A stretch of DNA of 64,000 nt, from contig DATKPD010000074.1 in assembly GCA_035524315.1 (NCBI GenBank), positions 20,635 to 84,634 on the forward strand, written 5' to 3'. The notes beneath the pieces are model-generated. The model had not been told where the DNA came from, ran no database searches, and worked only from the letters and a program-made list of their open reading frames with translations. Made by a program: the position numbers and the translations under genes. The stretch comes from BOG-938 sp035524315 (GTDB lineage: Bacteria > Pseudomonadota > Alphaproteobacteria > Caulobacterales > Caulobacteraceae). Below, in pieces: positions 27,197 to 37,400 of the stretch; the first letter of the stretch is position 1; each line of letters begins with the position of its first letter.

Positions 27197-30100
27197 CTGT
27201 CGGTCATCGCCGCATTGCATCACGTCACCCGGTACAAATATGACCGGCTGGTCGAACTGGGCCCCCAAGTCATTCGTCTGCGCCCGGCGCCGCACTGCCG
27301 CACGCGGATCCCCAGCTATTCGCTGACGATCGAACCGGCCGAGCACTTCATCAACTGGCAGCAGGACCCGCACGGCAACTGGCTGGCGCGGCTGGTGTTT
27401 CCCGAGCGCACGCGCGAGTTCAGCGTCAGCGTGGACCTGACCGCCGAGATGGCGGTGATCAATCCGTTCGACTTCTTCGTCGAACCCTACGCCGAGATGT
27501 TGCCGTTCCAGTACGCCGACGACGTGAAGAGCGACCTGGCGGCCTATATGACCGTGGACGAGGACGGGCCGCTGCTGCAGGGCGCGGTCGACAAGCTGGC
27601 GCCCCAGGGCGAGCGCACCGTCGATTTCCTGGTCGAACTCAACGCCGCGATCCAGCGCAACGTCAGCTATCTGGTGCGGATGGAGCCGGGGGTGCAGACT
27701 CCCGACGAGACCCTGACGCTGGGCTCCGGCTCGTGCCGCGACAGCGCGTGGCTGCTGGTGCAGATGCTGCGCAAGCTTGGCTTGGCCGCCCGCTTCGTGT
27801 CGGGCTACCTGATCCAGCTCAAGGCCGACATCGACCCGATCGAGGGCGCCCAGGGCACGCGCACGGACTTCACCGACCTGCACGCGTGGGCTGAGGTCTA
27901 TATACCGGGCGCCGGCTGGATCGGCTTTGACGCCACTTCGGGCCTGATGACCGGGGAAGGGCACCTGCCCCTGGCCGCCTGCCCGCACTATCGCTCGGCG
28001 GCCCCGATCACTGGCGTGGCCTCGGTCGCCAAGACAGACTTCGAATTCGAGATGACCGTTTCGCGTCTGGTCGAGCCGATCCGCATCACCCGCCCGTTCG
28101 AGGAAGCGAGCTGGGTCGCGCTCGACGCCCTGGGCAACAAGGTCGAGGCCGATCTGGTGGCGCAGGACGTGCGGCTGACCATGGGCGGGGAGCCTACCTT
28201 CGTCTCGATCGACGACTTCGAATCCGCAGAATGGAATACGGCCGCCCTGGGCGAGGCCAAGCTGAAGCTGTCGCACGATCTGCTCGCCAAGCTGCAGGCC
28301 CGCTTCGGCGCGGGCGGCATGCTGCACTACGGCCAGGGCAAGTGGTACCCGGGCGAGCCCCTGCCGCGCTGGGCCCTGGGCCTTTACTGGCGCAAGGACG
28401 GCAAGCCGGTGTGGCGCGGAACGCCCGTCTCGCCCGAAGAGCGCCCGGCCACGATCGCGGACGCCCAGGCCTTCGCCAAACGCCTGGCCGACCGGCTAGG
28501 GCTGGACCCCGCCCACATCCTGCCCGCGCGCGAAGATCCGCTGCACTGGATCAAGACCGAGAGCGATCTGCCCGAGAACGTCGACCTGGCCGAAGCGGAC
28601 ATCGACAACAAGGACGCGCGGACCGGCTTGGCCAAGGCCATGGCCGGCGGCCTCAGCCAGCCCAAGGGCTTTGTGCTGCCGATCCGGCGCGCACAGAAGA
28701 AAGCCGAAGGCAAGGGCTGGGTCAGCGAGGCCTGGCGCTTCAAGCGCGAGGCGCTGTTCCTGTTGGCGGGCGATTCGCCGATCGGCCTGCGCCTGCCGAT
28801 GGGCGGCCTGCCGCACGTCGCGCCCGAGGACTATCCCTACATCTTGCCGGTCGACCCTTACGAGGAGCGCGGCCCCCTGCCGACCTTCGACGAGGCGCCG
28901 ACCGCTAAGAAGCCTGCGGCGCAGGTCAAAAGCGCCATCGTGCGCACGGCCCTGACGGTCGAACCGCGCGACGGCGCGCTCTATGTCTTCATGCCCCCCG
29001 TGGCGCGCGTGGAGGACTATCTGGAGCTGGTCGCCCACGTTCAGGCGGCCGGGAAGACCCTGCCGATCCGCCTGGAGGGCTACACCCCGCCCGACGATCT
29101 GCGGATCGGCGTGCTCAAGGTCACGCCCGATCCCGGTGTGATCGAGGTCAACGTCCAGCCGGCGTCCAGTTGGAACGAGGCGGTGGCGATCACCACCGGC
29201 CTGTACGAGGACGCTCGCGCCTGCCGCCTGGGCGCCGACAAGTTCATGATCGACGGCCGCCACACCGGCACCGGCGGGGGCGCCCATGTGGTGCTGGGGG
29301 GCGACAGTCCCGCCAACTCGCCCTTCCTGCGCCGGCCGGACGTACTGAAAAGCCTCCTGCTGTTCTGGCAGCGCCATCCCTCGATGTCGTACCTGTTCTC
29401 GGGACTGTTCGTCGGCCCGACGAGCCAGGCGCCGCGCGTGGACGAGGCGCGCCACGACGCCCTCTACGAACTGGATATCGCGCTGTCGAACATCCCGTCC
29501 CCAAGCGAAGCGAAGGGCGAGGCCAAGGGCGAGACGCTCCAGCCCTGGCTGGTCGATCGGCTGTTGCGCAACCTGCTGACCGACGTGGCGGGCAACACCC
29601 ACCGCACCGAGATCTGCATCGACAAGCTCTATTCGCCCGACGGCCCAACCGGCCGGCTGGGCCTCTTGGAATTCCGCGGCTTCGAGATGCCGCCGGATGC
29701 GCGCATGAACCTGGCCCAGATGCTGCTGATCCGCGCCCTCGTCGCCTGGTTCTGGAAGACGCCGCAAACCGGCAAGCTGGTGCGCTGGGGCACAGCCCTG
29801 CACGACCGTTTCATGCTGCCCCACTTCGTGTGGGCCGACTTCCTGGACGTGTTGAGCGAACTGCGCGAGGCAGGCTATGCGTTCGACCCGCACTGGTACG
29901 AGGCCCAGCGCGCCTTCCGCTTCCCGGTGCACGGCGAGGCGCAGTACGGGGGTGTCGCGCTCGAGTTGCGCCACGCGCTGGAGCCATGGCACGTGATGGG
30001 CGAGGAGAACACCGGCGGCGGCACGGTGCGGTTCGTCGATTCCTCGGTCGAGCGGCTGCAGGTGATGGCCTCGGGCTTCAACGCCGAACGACACGTGATC

Positions 30101-30469
30101 ACCTGCAACGGCCGCGCCCTGCCGATGACCTCGACCGGTGTTTCGATGCAGGCAGTGGCGGGCGTGCGCTTCAAGGCTTGGAAATTGCCCAGCGGCCTGC
30201 ACCCGACCCTGCCAGTGGACAGCCCCCTGACCTTCGATGTGGTCGATCGCTGGAATAACCGCTCGCTCGGCGGCTTCGTCTATCACGTCGCCCACCCCGG
30301 CGGTCGCAGCTACGACACCTTCCCGGTCAATTCCTACGAGGCCGCCGCCCGCCGCCGCGCGCGGTTCCAGGCGCATGGGCACACGCCGGGGGACATCGCG
30401 CCGCCGTCGCCCGAGTCGACGCTGGAATTCCCCACGACGCTCGACCTGAGGACGTCCATTGGCCGCTGA
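27197..30469 (+). CDS. Transglutaminase-DUF2126 fusion protein
   Basis: Protein of about 1,090 aa. The order is a transglutaminase N-terminal beta domain (about 5-90), a transglutaminase core (about 150-265) with the triad C180 (GSGSCRDSAW), H229 (DLHAWAEVY) and D245 (GFDATSG), then a long DUF2126 region (about 300-1,085) containing MGGEPTFVSIDD, GTGGGAHVVLGG and LLEFRGFEMPPDARMN. The DUF2126 part resembles carboxylate-amine ligase folds. The start is placed at CTG 27197: GAGGAG lies seven bases upstream and the reading LSVIAALHHVTRY matches how relatives begin; the first ordinary codon is TTG at 27215. It overlaps the next gene by 11 bases. Confidence 0.88.
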   Translation: MSVIAALHHVTRYKYDRLVELGPQVIRLRPAPHCRTRIPSYSLTIEPAEHFINWQQDPHGNWLARLVFPERTREFSVSVDLTAEMAVINPFDFFVEPYAEMLPFQYADDVKSDLAAYMTVDEDGPLLQGAVDKLAPQGERTVDFLVELNAAIQRNVSYLVRMEPGVQTPDETLTLGSGSCRDSAWLLVQMLRKLGLAARFVSGYLIQLKADIDPIEGAQGTRTDFTDLHAWAEVYIPGAGWIGFDATSGLMTGEGHLPLAACPHYRSAAPITGVASVAKTDFEFEMTVSRLVEPIRITRPFEEASWVALDALGNKVEADLVAQDVRLTMGGEPTFVSIDDFESAEWNTAALGEAKLKLSHDLLAKLQARFGAGGMLHYGQGKWYPGEPLPRWALGLYWRKDGKPVWRGTPVSPEERPATIADAQAFAKRLADRLGLDPAHILPAREDPLHWIKTESDLPENVDLAEADIDNKDARTGLAKAMAGGLSQPKGFVLPIRRAQKKAEGKGWVSEAWRFKREALFLLAGDSPIGLRLPMGGLPHVAPEDYPYILPVDPYEERGPLPTFDEAPTAKKPAAQVKSAIVRTALTVEPRDGALYVFMPPVARVEDYLELVAHVQAAGKTLPIRLEGYTPPDDLRIGVLKVTPDPGVIEVNVQPASSWNEAVAITTGLYEDARACRLGADKFMIDGRHTGTGGGAHVVLGGDSPANSPFLRRPDVLKSLLLFWQRHPSMSYLFSGLFVGPTSQAPRVDEARHDALYELDIALSNIPSPSEAKGEAKGETLQPWLVDRLLRNLLTDVAGNTHRTEICIDKLYSPDGPTGRLGLLEFRGFEMPPDARMNLAQMLLIRALVAWFWKTPQTGKLVRWGTALHDRFMLPHFVWADFLDVLSELREAGYAFDPHWYEAQRAFRFPVHGEAQYGGVALELRHALEPWHVMGEENTGGGTVRFVDSSVERLQVMASGFNAERHVITCNGRALPMTSTGVSMQAVAGVRFKAWKLPSGLHPTLPVDSPLTFDVVDRWNNRSLGGFVYHVAHPGGRSYDTFPVNSYEAAARRRARFQAHGHTPGDIAPPSPESTLEFPTTLDLRTSIGR

Positions 30470-32987
30470 CCTCGCCAGCGCCGCCCGGCGTCCCGACCTG
30501 CCGGCCGCGGCCGCCAACCGCTTGTCCGGATGGCTGCGCGACTACCGGCCGTTCGTGGGCATACCGGACGAGCTGATCGACCCGATGGGGCGCCCCCGCG
30601 ACTACTGGCTGAACTTCCTGGGGGCCTTCGCCGAATATCCCGAGGGCGAGTTCCGCAGCCGCTTCAGCCTGTCGACCCGACACATCCGCGACACGGGCGT
30701 GTCCTATCGGGTGCACGGCGAGGAGACCGAGCGCACCTGGCCGCTCAATCCCCTGCCGCTGATCCTGAACGAGGCGGAATGGACCCAGATCGCCGAGGGC
30801 GTGGCGCAGCGCGCGCGGCTGATGGAAGCGCTGCTGCAGGACATCTACGGCGAAGCCAGCCTGGTGCGGGACGGCGCCCTGCCCGCCGCGGCCCTGACCG
30901 GCAGCCCCGACTTCATCCGCCAGATGCGCGGGGTCAAGCCGCCGGGCGGACGCTTTCTGCAGCTTTACGCCGCCGACATTGGCCGGGGTCCTGACGGCCG
31001 CTGGTGGGTGCTGGACGACCGAACCCAGGCGCCGTCGGGCGCGGGTTACGCCCTGGAAAACCGTCTGGTCCTGTCTCGCGCCTATCCCAACCTCTACAAT
31101 CGCGCCAACGTGCGGCGGCTCGCGTCGTTCTTCGACGGCATGCGCCAGGGCCTGGCCGACACCGCCGATCGGCAGGAGCCGCGCATCTGCCTTCTGACAC
31201 CCGGACCGTTCAGCGAGACTTATTTCGAGCAGGCGCACTTGGCCCGCTATCTGGGCTTCCTGCTGGTCGAGGGCGACGATCTGGTGGTGCGCGACGGCAA
31301 GGCCTATGTGCGCACCATCGCCGGTCTCAAGCGCGCCGACGTGCTGCTGCGCCGGGTCGACGCCGACTTCCTTGATCCCCTGGAGCTCAACAACGCCTCG
31401 CAGCTGGGCGTGCCCGGCCTGCTCGAAGCAATCCGTCGGGGCGGCGTGGCCGTGGTCAACATGCCCGGCTCGGGCGTGCTGGAGTCGCGGGCCCTGCTCG
31501 GCTTCCTGCCGCGCCTCTGCCGGCGGCTCTTGGGCGAGGAGCTCAGGACGCCCAATGTCGCCACCTGGTGGTGCGGTCAGCCGCGCGAGCGGGCCCTGGT
31601 CGAGAACGACATGGACAACGTCGCCATCGCCAGCGCCTTCAACGCCACGACCGCCGGCGATCCCTTCGCCAAGCCGCGCATGATGGCCGATCTGACCGAC
31701 GCCGAGCGACGCGATTTCCGCCAGCGCTTCAAGGACCGTCCTGAGGACTTCGTCGGCCAGGAGGTGGTGCGCCTGTCGACCACCCCGGTGCTGCGCGAGG
31801 GCCGCCTGGGGCCCGCGCCGTTCGTGCTCCGGGTCTACGCCGCCTGGACCCCCGAGGGCTTCAAGATCATGCCCGGCGGCTTCTGCCGCACCTCCGACCG
31901 GCCCGACATGCGCGCCATTTCCATGGGCGAAGGCGCGCGCACCGCCGACGTGTGGGTCATCTCGCAAAGCCCCGTGGAGACCGTCTCGCTGCTGGCCCCG
32001 CGCGACCAGGTAAAGGTCCAGCGCATCACCGGCCATCTGCCGAGCCGCGCGGCGGACAACCTGTTCTGGCTCGGCCGCTATCTGGAGCGCGCCGAAGCGA
32101 CCTTGCGCCTGGTGCGTAGCCTGTGCACCAGCCTGATGGACTCCGAGGCGGCCCTGCACACCGCCGGCGAGACCCTGGCCCGCCTCCAGCAGCTACTGAT
32201 CAGTTGGGGCGCCCTGAGCGACGAGGCCCTGGGCGGCCGGGCCGTGGACGCCGCGCGTGCGGCTCTGCACGACGAGGACGCCGCCGGCTCGGTGATCCAC
32301 CTGCTGCGCTCGTCCCACCGCACCGGGGCCAGCATGCGCGAGCGTCTGTCGCCCGATTTCTGGGCCCTGCTGCTGCGCCTGGAAACCCATCTCAGCACCG
32401 GCCTGGACGCCTTGTCCGAAGCCGACATCCTGCAGCAGGTCGAAAGCGCCCTGCAGATGCTGGCGGCGCTGGCGGGCCTGTCGCAGGAAAACATGAACCG
32501 CGTGGCCGGCTGGCGCTTCCTGGACATGGGCCGGCGCGTGGAGCGCGGAATCAACATCTGCCGCTTCACCCGCACCCTGGCCAGCGGCACCTCGACCATC
32601 GACGACCTCGATCTCTTGCTGGACCTGGCCGACAGCCAGATCACCTACCGCGCGCGCTATCTGGTCGGCCTGGCCCTGACGCCGGTGCGCGACATGACCA
32701 TGCTCGACCCCTTCAACACCCGCTCGCTGGCCTTTCAGCTCGGCGTGCTCAAGACCCATCTGGCCGAACTGCCTTCGCTGCTCGGCGACGGCATGCTGGA
32801 GGAGCCGCAGAAGGTGCTTGTGGCCTTGGCCGCCGAGGTCCAGACCGCCGACGCCGACGATCTGGACGGGCCCAAGATGCTCGGCTTCGAACAGGCCCTG
32901 ATGAAGCTTTCCTCGGCCGTGGGAGACCGCTATTTCCTGCAGGGCGCTAACGCCGTACCGACCGTGAAGCTTGCCGGCTTGGCCTGA
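30459..32987 (+). CDS. Circularly permuted ATP-grasp / alpha-E fusion
   Basis: Protein of 842 aa joining two families often encoded separately. Residues about 20-480 are a circularly permuted ATP-grasp type 2 domain (DUF404/DUF407), with YRVHGEETERTWPLNPLPLIL, LLQDIYGEASLV, LLTPGPFSETYFEQAHLARYLG and DLVVRDGKAYVRT. Residues about 525-842 are an alpha-E helical domain (DUF403), starting RAADNLFWLGRYLERAEATLRLV. The ATP-grasp half is predicted to form an amide or peptide bond; the alpha-E half is usually its partner. It starts with TTG inside the end of the preceding gene, so translation is coupled. Biochemical role unproven. Confidence 0.9.
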   Translation: MAADLASAARRPDLPAAAANRLSGWLRDYRPFVGIPDELIDPMGRPRDYWLNFLGAFAEYPEGEFRSRFSLSTRHIRDTGVSYRVHGEETERTWPLNPLPLILNEAEWTQIAEGVAQRARLMEALLQDIYGEASLVRDGALPAAALTGSPDFIRQMRGVKPPGGRFLQLYAADIGRGPDGRWWVLDDRTQAPSGAGYALENRLVLSRAYPNLYNRANVRRLASFFDGMRQGLADTADRQEPRICLLTPGPFSETYFEQAHLARYLGFLLVEGDDLVVRDGKAYVRTIAGLKRADVLLRRVDADFLDPLELNNASQLGVPGLLEAIRRGGVAVVNMPGSGVLESRALLGFLPRLCRRLLGEELRTPNVATWWCGQPRERALVENDMDNVAIASAFNATTAGDPFAKPRMMADLTDAERRDFRQRFKDRPEDFVGQEVVRLSTTPVLREGRLGPAPFVLRVYAAWTPEGFKIMPGGFCRTSDRPDMRAISMGEGARTADVWVISQSPVETVSLLAPRDQVKVQRITGHLPSRAADNLFWLGRYLERAEATLRLVRSLCTSLMDSEAALHTAGETLARLQQLLISWGALSDEALGGRAVDAARAALHDEDAAGSVIHLLRSSHRTGASMRERLSPDFWALLLRLETHLSTGLDALSEADILQQVESALQMLAALAGLSQENMNRVAGWRFLDMGRRVERGINICRFTRTLASGTSTIDDLDLLLDLADSQITYRARYLVGLALTPVRDMTMLDPFNTRSLAFQLGVLKTHLAELPSLLGDGMLEEPQKVLVALAAEVQTADADDLDGPKMLGFEQALMKLSSAVGDRYFLQGANAVPTVKLAGLA

Positions 32988-32996
32988 CCCGAAACC

Positions 32997-33893
32997 TTGA
33001 TCTACGACCTACGCCATAAGACCACCTACAGCTACGGCGCGCCCGTGGCCTTCGCCCGGTGCGTGTTGCGCCTGACTCCGCGCGTCTCTTCGCGCCAGAC
33101 GGTGCTGGCCAACGAGATCATCATCACGCCGCGCCCCTCCAGCATCCTGGAGCGGGTCGGCGCCTTCGGCGAGATCACCCGCACCGTCATCGTCGATCAG
33201 CCGCACCGCGCCCTGGTGATCGACGCCCGCTCGCGAGTCGACGTGCATGCGCGCCAGATCGACCCCAACGCGCCCAGCGAGACGTGGGAGACGGTGCGCG
33301 AAAAAGGCCGCGCTTCGGACGACCTGGGACCCGACGGCCCCGCTTCGTTCCTTTATCCCACCTCGCGCACGCCGATCACGCCGGTGATCACCGAATACGC
33401 GCGCCAGAGCTTCTGGCCCGGGCGCCCGATCGTGCAGGCGGCGAGCGAACTGATGAACCGCATCCGCGCGGACTTCGTGTACGATCCCGAGGCCACCACC
33501 GTGCGCACGCCCGTCGCCGAGTCCTTCGCCCACCGCCGCGGCGTGTGCCAGGACTTCGTGCACATCATGATCAGCGGCCTGCGCGGCCTGGGCCTGCCGA
33601 CCGCTTATGTCTCGGGCTATTTGCGCACCCTGCCCCCGCCAGGCCAGCCGCGCCTGGAAGGCGCCGACGCGACCCACGCCTGGGTGTCGTTGTGGTGCGG
33701 GCCGGACCGGGGCTGGATCGGCTTTGACCCGACCAACGCCGCCTTCGCCGACAACGACCACATCATCCTGGCCATCGGCCGCGACTACGCCGACATCGCC
33801 CCGATCGACGGCGTGATCCTGGCCCCGGGCCGCCAGACCCTCAAGGTCGAGGTCGATGTGGCCCCGAGCGACGAGGCCGATCGGCTGTTGTGA
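32997..33893 (+). CDS. Transglutaminase-like cysteine protease family protein
   Basis: Protein of 298 aa with an N-terminal beta domain (YDLRHKTTYSYGAPVAFARC...) and a transglutaminase core with the full triad: C184 in HRRGVCQDFVHIM, H227 in ATHAWVSLW and D244 in GFDPTNA. It starts with TTG nine bases after the ATP-grasp/alpha-E stop and closes the three-gene operon. Enzymes of this type cleave or form amide bonds. In this locus they are thought to act on a peptide made or capped by the ATP-grasp enzyme, but no substrate is known. Confidence 0.9.
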   Translation: MIYDLRHKTTYSYGAPVAFARCVLRLTPRVSSRQTVLANEIIITPRPSSILERVGAFGEITRTVIVDQPHRALVIDARSRVDVHARQIDPNAPSETWETVREKGRASDDLGPDGPASFLYPTSRTPITPVITEYARQSFWPGRPIVQAASELMNRIRADFVYDPEATTVRTPVAESFAHRRGVCQDFVHIMISGLRGLGLPTAYVSGYLRTLPPPGQPRLEGADATHAWVSLWCGPDRGWIGFDPTNAAFADNDHIILAIGRDYADIAPIDGVILAPGRQTLKVEVDVAPSDEADRLL

Positions 33894-33918
33894 GGCGCGA
33901 GCGCCACAAGTCGGACAA

Positions 33919-34326
33919 TCAACAGGCCGCCAGGTAGTCCGCGCCGGCCTTGGCGATGACGCCGTCCTGGGCCGAGGTCATGCCCGAGACCCCGATTGCG
34001 CCGACCAGTTCGCCGCGATAGGTCAGCGGCAGCCCGCCCTCGATCGGCGTGGCGCCTGGCATGACCAACATCACCTGGCGCCCGCTGGCGACCGCCTCTT
34101 CCAGCGCCTTGCTCGGGCGCTTGAACATGGCCGCGGTGCGCGCCTTGGCCTGCGCCACCTCGACCGATCCGGTCTGGGTTCCATCCATGCGTTCCAGGTA
34201 GTGCAGCAGGCCCGCTTCATCGACGATGGCGATCACCACCGTCCACCCGTTTTCGACGGCCTTGGCCTGGGCCGCCGCCGCGACGGCCTTGGCGTCGGCC
34301 AGGCTGAGTTGGGTCTTCACGATCAT
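33919..34326 (-). CDS. HbpS/GlcG-like (DUF336) protein
   Basis: Single-domain DUF336 protein of 135 aa, close to GlcG/HbpS: LSLADAKAVAAAAQAKAVENGWTVVIAIVDEAGLLHYLERMDGT, AMFKRPSKALEEAVASGRQV and PLTYRGELVGAIGVSGMTSAQDGVIAKAGADYL. No signal peptide, so cytoplasmic. Members of the family bind haem or other tetrapyrroles or accompany oxidative enzymes, but many have no assigned role. It is convergent with the transglutaminase operon and on the same strand as the RND pump genes. The exported relative at 3183-3776 shares the fold but little else. Confidence 0.88.
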   Translation of the reverse strand: MIVKTQLSLADAKAVAAAAQAKAVENGWTVVIAIVDEAGLLHYLERMDGTQTGSVEVAQAKARTAAMFKRPSKALEEAVASGRQVMLVMPGATPIEGGLPLTYRGELVGAIGVSGMTSAQDGVIAKAGADYLAAC

Positions 34327-34456
34327 CGCCGTCTCCCGGAACTGTGGTCCGAGAAGCTTTAGCCGCTTTGCCCGTGCCGTCCTACCGTTCCCCCCGCCGC
34401 TGGATAGCGGATTCCGTCGCCTGGGGGCGGCTTCGGCGCCGCGCGCCCGGGCCAGC

Positions 34457-37400
34457 CTATTCGGCGGCGGACATGCGCGCGGCGGCGGGGCCGGCCAGCA
34501 CCGGTTCGCCCCCCGCCGAGGCGGCGGGATGCTTGGGCTCGTCCTTCTCGAAGATGCGGCGCACCCGGTCGAGGTAGACGTAGATCACTGGCGTGGAGAA
34601 CAGCGTCAGCACCTGCGACACCAGCAGGCCGCCGATGATGGCGTAGCCGAGCGGCTGGCGGAATTCCGAGCCGGTGCCATGGCCGATCACCATCGGCACG
34701 CCGCTGAACATGGCGCAGGCCGTGGTCATCAGGATCGGGCGCAGCCGCTGGTGGCACGCCTCCTTGACCGCGTCGACCGGGTCCATGCCCTGCTCGCGCT
34801 CGAGCTTGAGCGCCACATCGACCACCATGATGCCGTTTTTCTTGACGATGCCGATCAGCAGGATGATGGCGATGATGCCGATCACGTTCAGGTCCTGCCC
34901 CGCCGCCATCAGGGCCAGAAGGGCGCCCAGACCCGCCGAGGGCAGGGTCGACAGGATGGTCAGGGGGTGGATGTAGCTTTCATACAGCATGCCCAGCACC
35001 ACATAGACGGCCAGCAGGGCCGCCAGGATCAGCAGGGGCTCGGAGGAGAGCGACTGCTGGAACGCCGCGGCGTTGCCCTGGAACGAGCCGGTCAGGGTGG
35101 CCGGCGCGCCGAGCTTCTCTTGCGCCTGCTCGACCAGCTTGGTGGCGTCGCCCAGAGCCAGGCCGGGACCCAGGTTGAATGAGATGGTGGCGGCGGGAAA
35201 CTGGCCCTGGTGGTTGATCGAGAGGCTGGCGGTGGCGTTGGGGTCGAACTTGAGAAACAGCGACAGCGGCACGGTCTTACCGGTGACCGGCGACAGCAGC
35301 CGCACGTCGTTGAACATGTCCGGCGTGGCCTGCAGCTTGGGCGGGCCCTCCAGCACGATGTGATAGGAGTTCAGCTGGGTGAAGGTCTGGGCGATCTGCC
35401 GCTGACCGACCTGGTCGTAGATGGCCGCGTCGATGTCGGCCGGGGTGATGCCGAAGCGCGCGGCCGCCTCGCGGTCGATGGTCAAGTTGACCGCGCTGGC
35501 GCTCGACTGCTGGTCGGAGTTGACGTCCTTCAAGCCGGGGATCGCCTTCATCGCGGCCAGCAGCCTGGGCGCCCAGGTGTTCAGTTCGGTCAGGTCGGCG
35601 TCGGACAGGGTGTACTGGTACTGCGCCCGCCCGCCACGGCCACCGACATTGATATCCTGCTGCTGCGACATGACCACCTGGGTCCCGACGACCTGGGCCA
35701 ACTTGGGCCGCAGCCGATTGAGCACATCCGTGCCCGAGGCGGTGCGTCCTTCGTCCTGCGGCTTGAGCGACAGGTTGATGCTGCCCGAGTTGCCGGCGCC
35801 CAGGAAATACAACACCCAGTTCACGTCGGGATCGGCGGCGGCGATCTTGGCCACCTGGGCGGCCTTCTGCGAGGTGGCCGCGAAGGAAGCGCGCTGCGAG
35901 GTCAGGATCTGGCCCTGCAGGAAGCCGGTGTCCTGCTGCGGAAAGAATCCCGTCGGCACGGTGGCGTAGAGGAACAGCGCGAAGCCCGCCGTGGCGACAA
36001 ACACCGCCAGCGTCAGGCGCGTGTGGCGCATGACCACGTCCAGGCCCTTGGCGTAGCCGCGTTCGATCCTGAGGAATCCGACCTCCAGCGCGTGCAGGAT
36101 TGGGTTGTGGCTCTCGTCGGGCTTCTTGAGGAACCTGCCGCAGAGCATCGGCGTGAAGGTCAACGAGAGGAACACCGAGATCGCCACCGCCACGCTGACG
36201 GTGAAGGCGAACTCGCGCATCAGCCGCCCGATGATGCCGCTCATGAACATCAGCGGGGTGAACACCGCGATCAGCGAGATCGAGATGGTCAGGATGGTGA
36301 AGCCGATCTCGCCCGCGCCGGCTAGGGCCGCGTCCAGGGGCTTCTCCCCTGCCTCGATCTTGCGCCAGATCACCTCGACCATGACGATGGCGTCGTCGAC
36401 CACGAAGCCAACCGCGATGGTCAGGGCCATGAGCGACAGGTTATCGAGGCTGAAGTTGAGGGCCAGCATCGCTGCGGCCGTGGCCAGCAGCGACAACGGG
36501 ATCACCGCGCTCGGGATCAGGGTCGCGCGCACATTGCGCAGGAACACGAAGATCACCCCGACCACCAGAAAGATGGTGATCAGCATGGTGATCTCGACGT
36601 CCTTGACCGAGGCGTTGATGGTCTGGGTGCGGTCAGCCAGCACACTCAGCTTGATCCCCGGCGGAATGTCGTTCTGCAACTCCGGCAACTGCTGGTTGAT
36701 GCGCTTGACCGTGTCGATCACATTGGCGCCGGTCTGCTTGTAGATCAGCAGCAGGATGGTCCGGCCCGACCGGGGATCAACCTCGGTGTTGGCCGCCCCC
36801 GGCAACTGCCATGCCCCGCCCTGGTTGTTCTCCACATCGGCCACGGCCTGGCCCACGTCGCGCACGCGAATGGGCGCGCCGTTCTTGTAGCCGATGACGA
36901 CATTATTCCAGTCCGCCGCCGAGGTGAGCTGGTCATTGGCGTAGACGGTCGAGCTGGTGGTCGCGCTGATGATCGAACCCTTGGGCGCATTGACCGTGTT
37001 GCTGCTCAGCGTCGTGCGGATCGCGTCCATCGACAGGCCAAGCATAGCCACCTTGCGCGGATCGATCTGGATGCGCACCGCCGGCTTCTGCACACCGCGG
37101 ATATCAACCAAGCCGACGCCCTGCAGGCGAGAGAGCTGCTGAGAGAAGATGTTGTCGGCGTAGTCGCTGACCTCGCGCAGGGGCAGCACGTCAGACGTCA
37201 GGCCCAGCATCAGGATCGGGCTGTCAGCCGGATTGACCTTACGGATGGTCGGCGCGTTGGGCAGGTTGGTGGGCAGTTGGCCCGAGGCGGCGTTGATGGC
37301 CGCCAGCACGTCCTGAGCAGCGGCGTCGATGTTGCGCGAAAGGTCGAACTGCAGCACCACCTGGCTGGAGCCCAGCGTGCTGGACGAGGTCAACTGCGTG

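Noticed and set aside
28496..30517. Minus-strand frame of 673 codons across the DUF2126 region
   Set aside because: Antisense shadow of a well-supported gene; its composition is that expected from reading GC-rich codons backwards.
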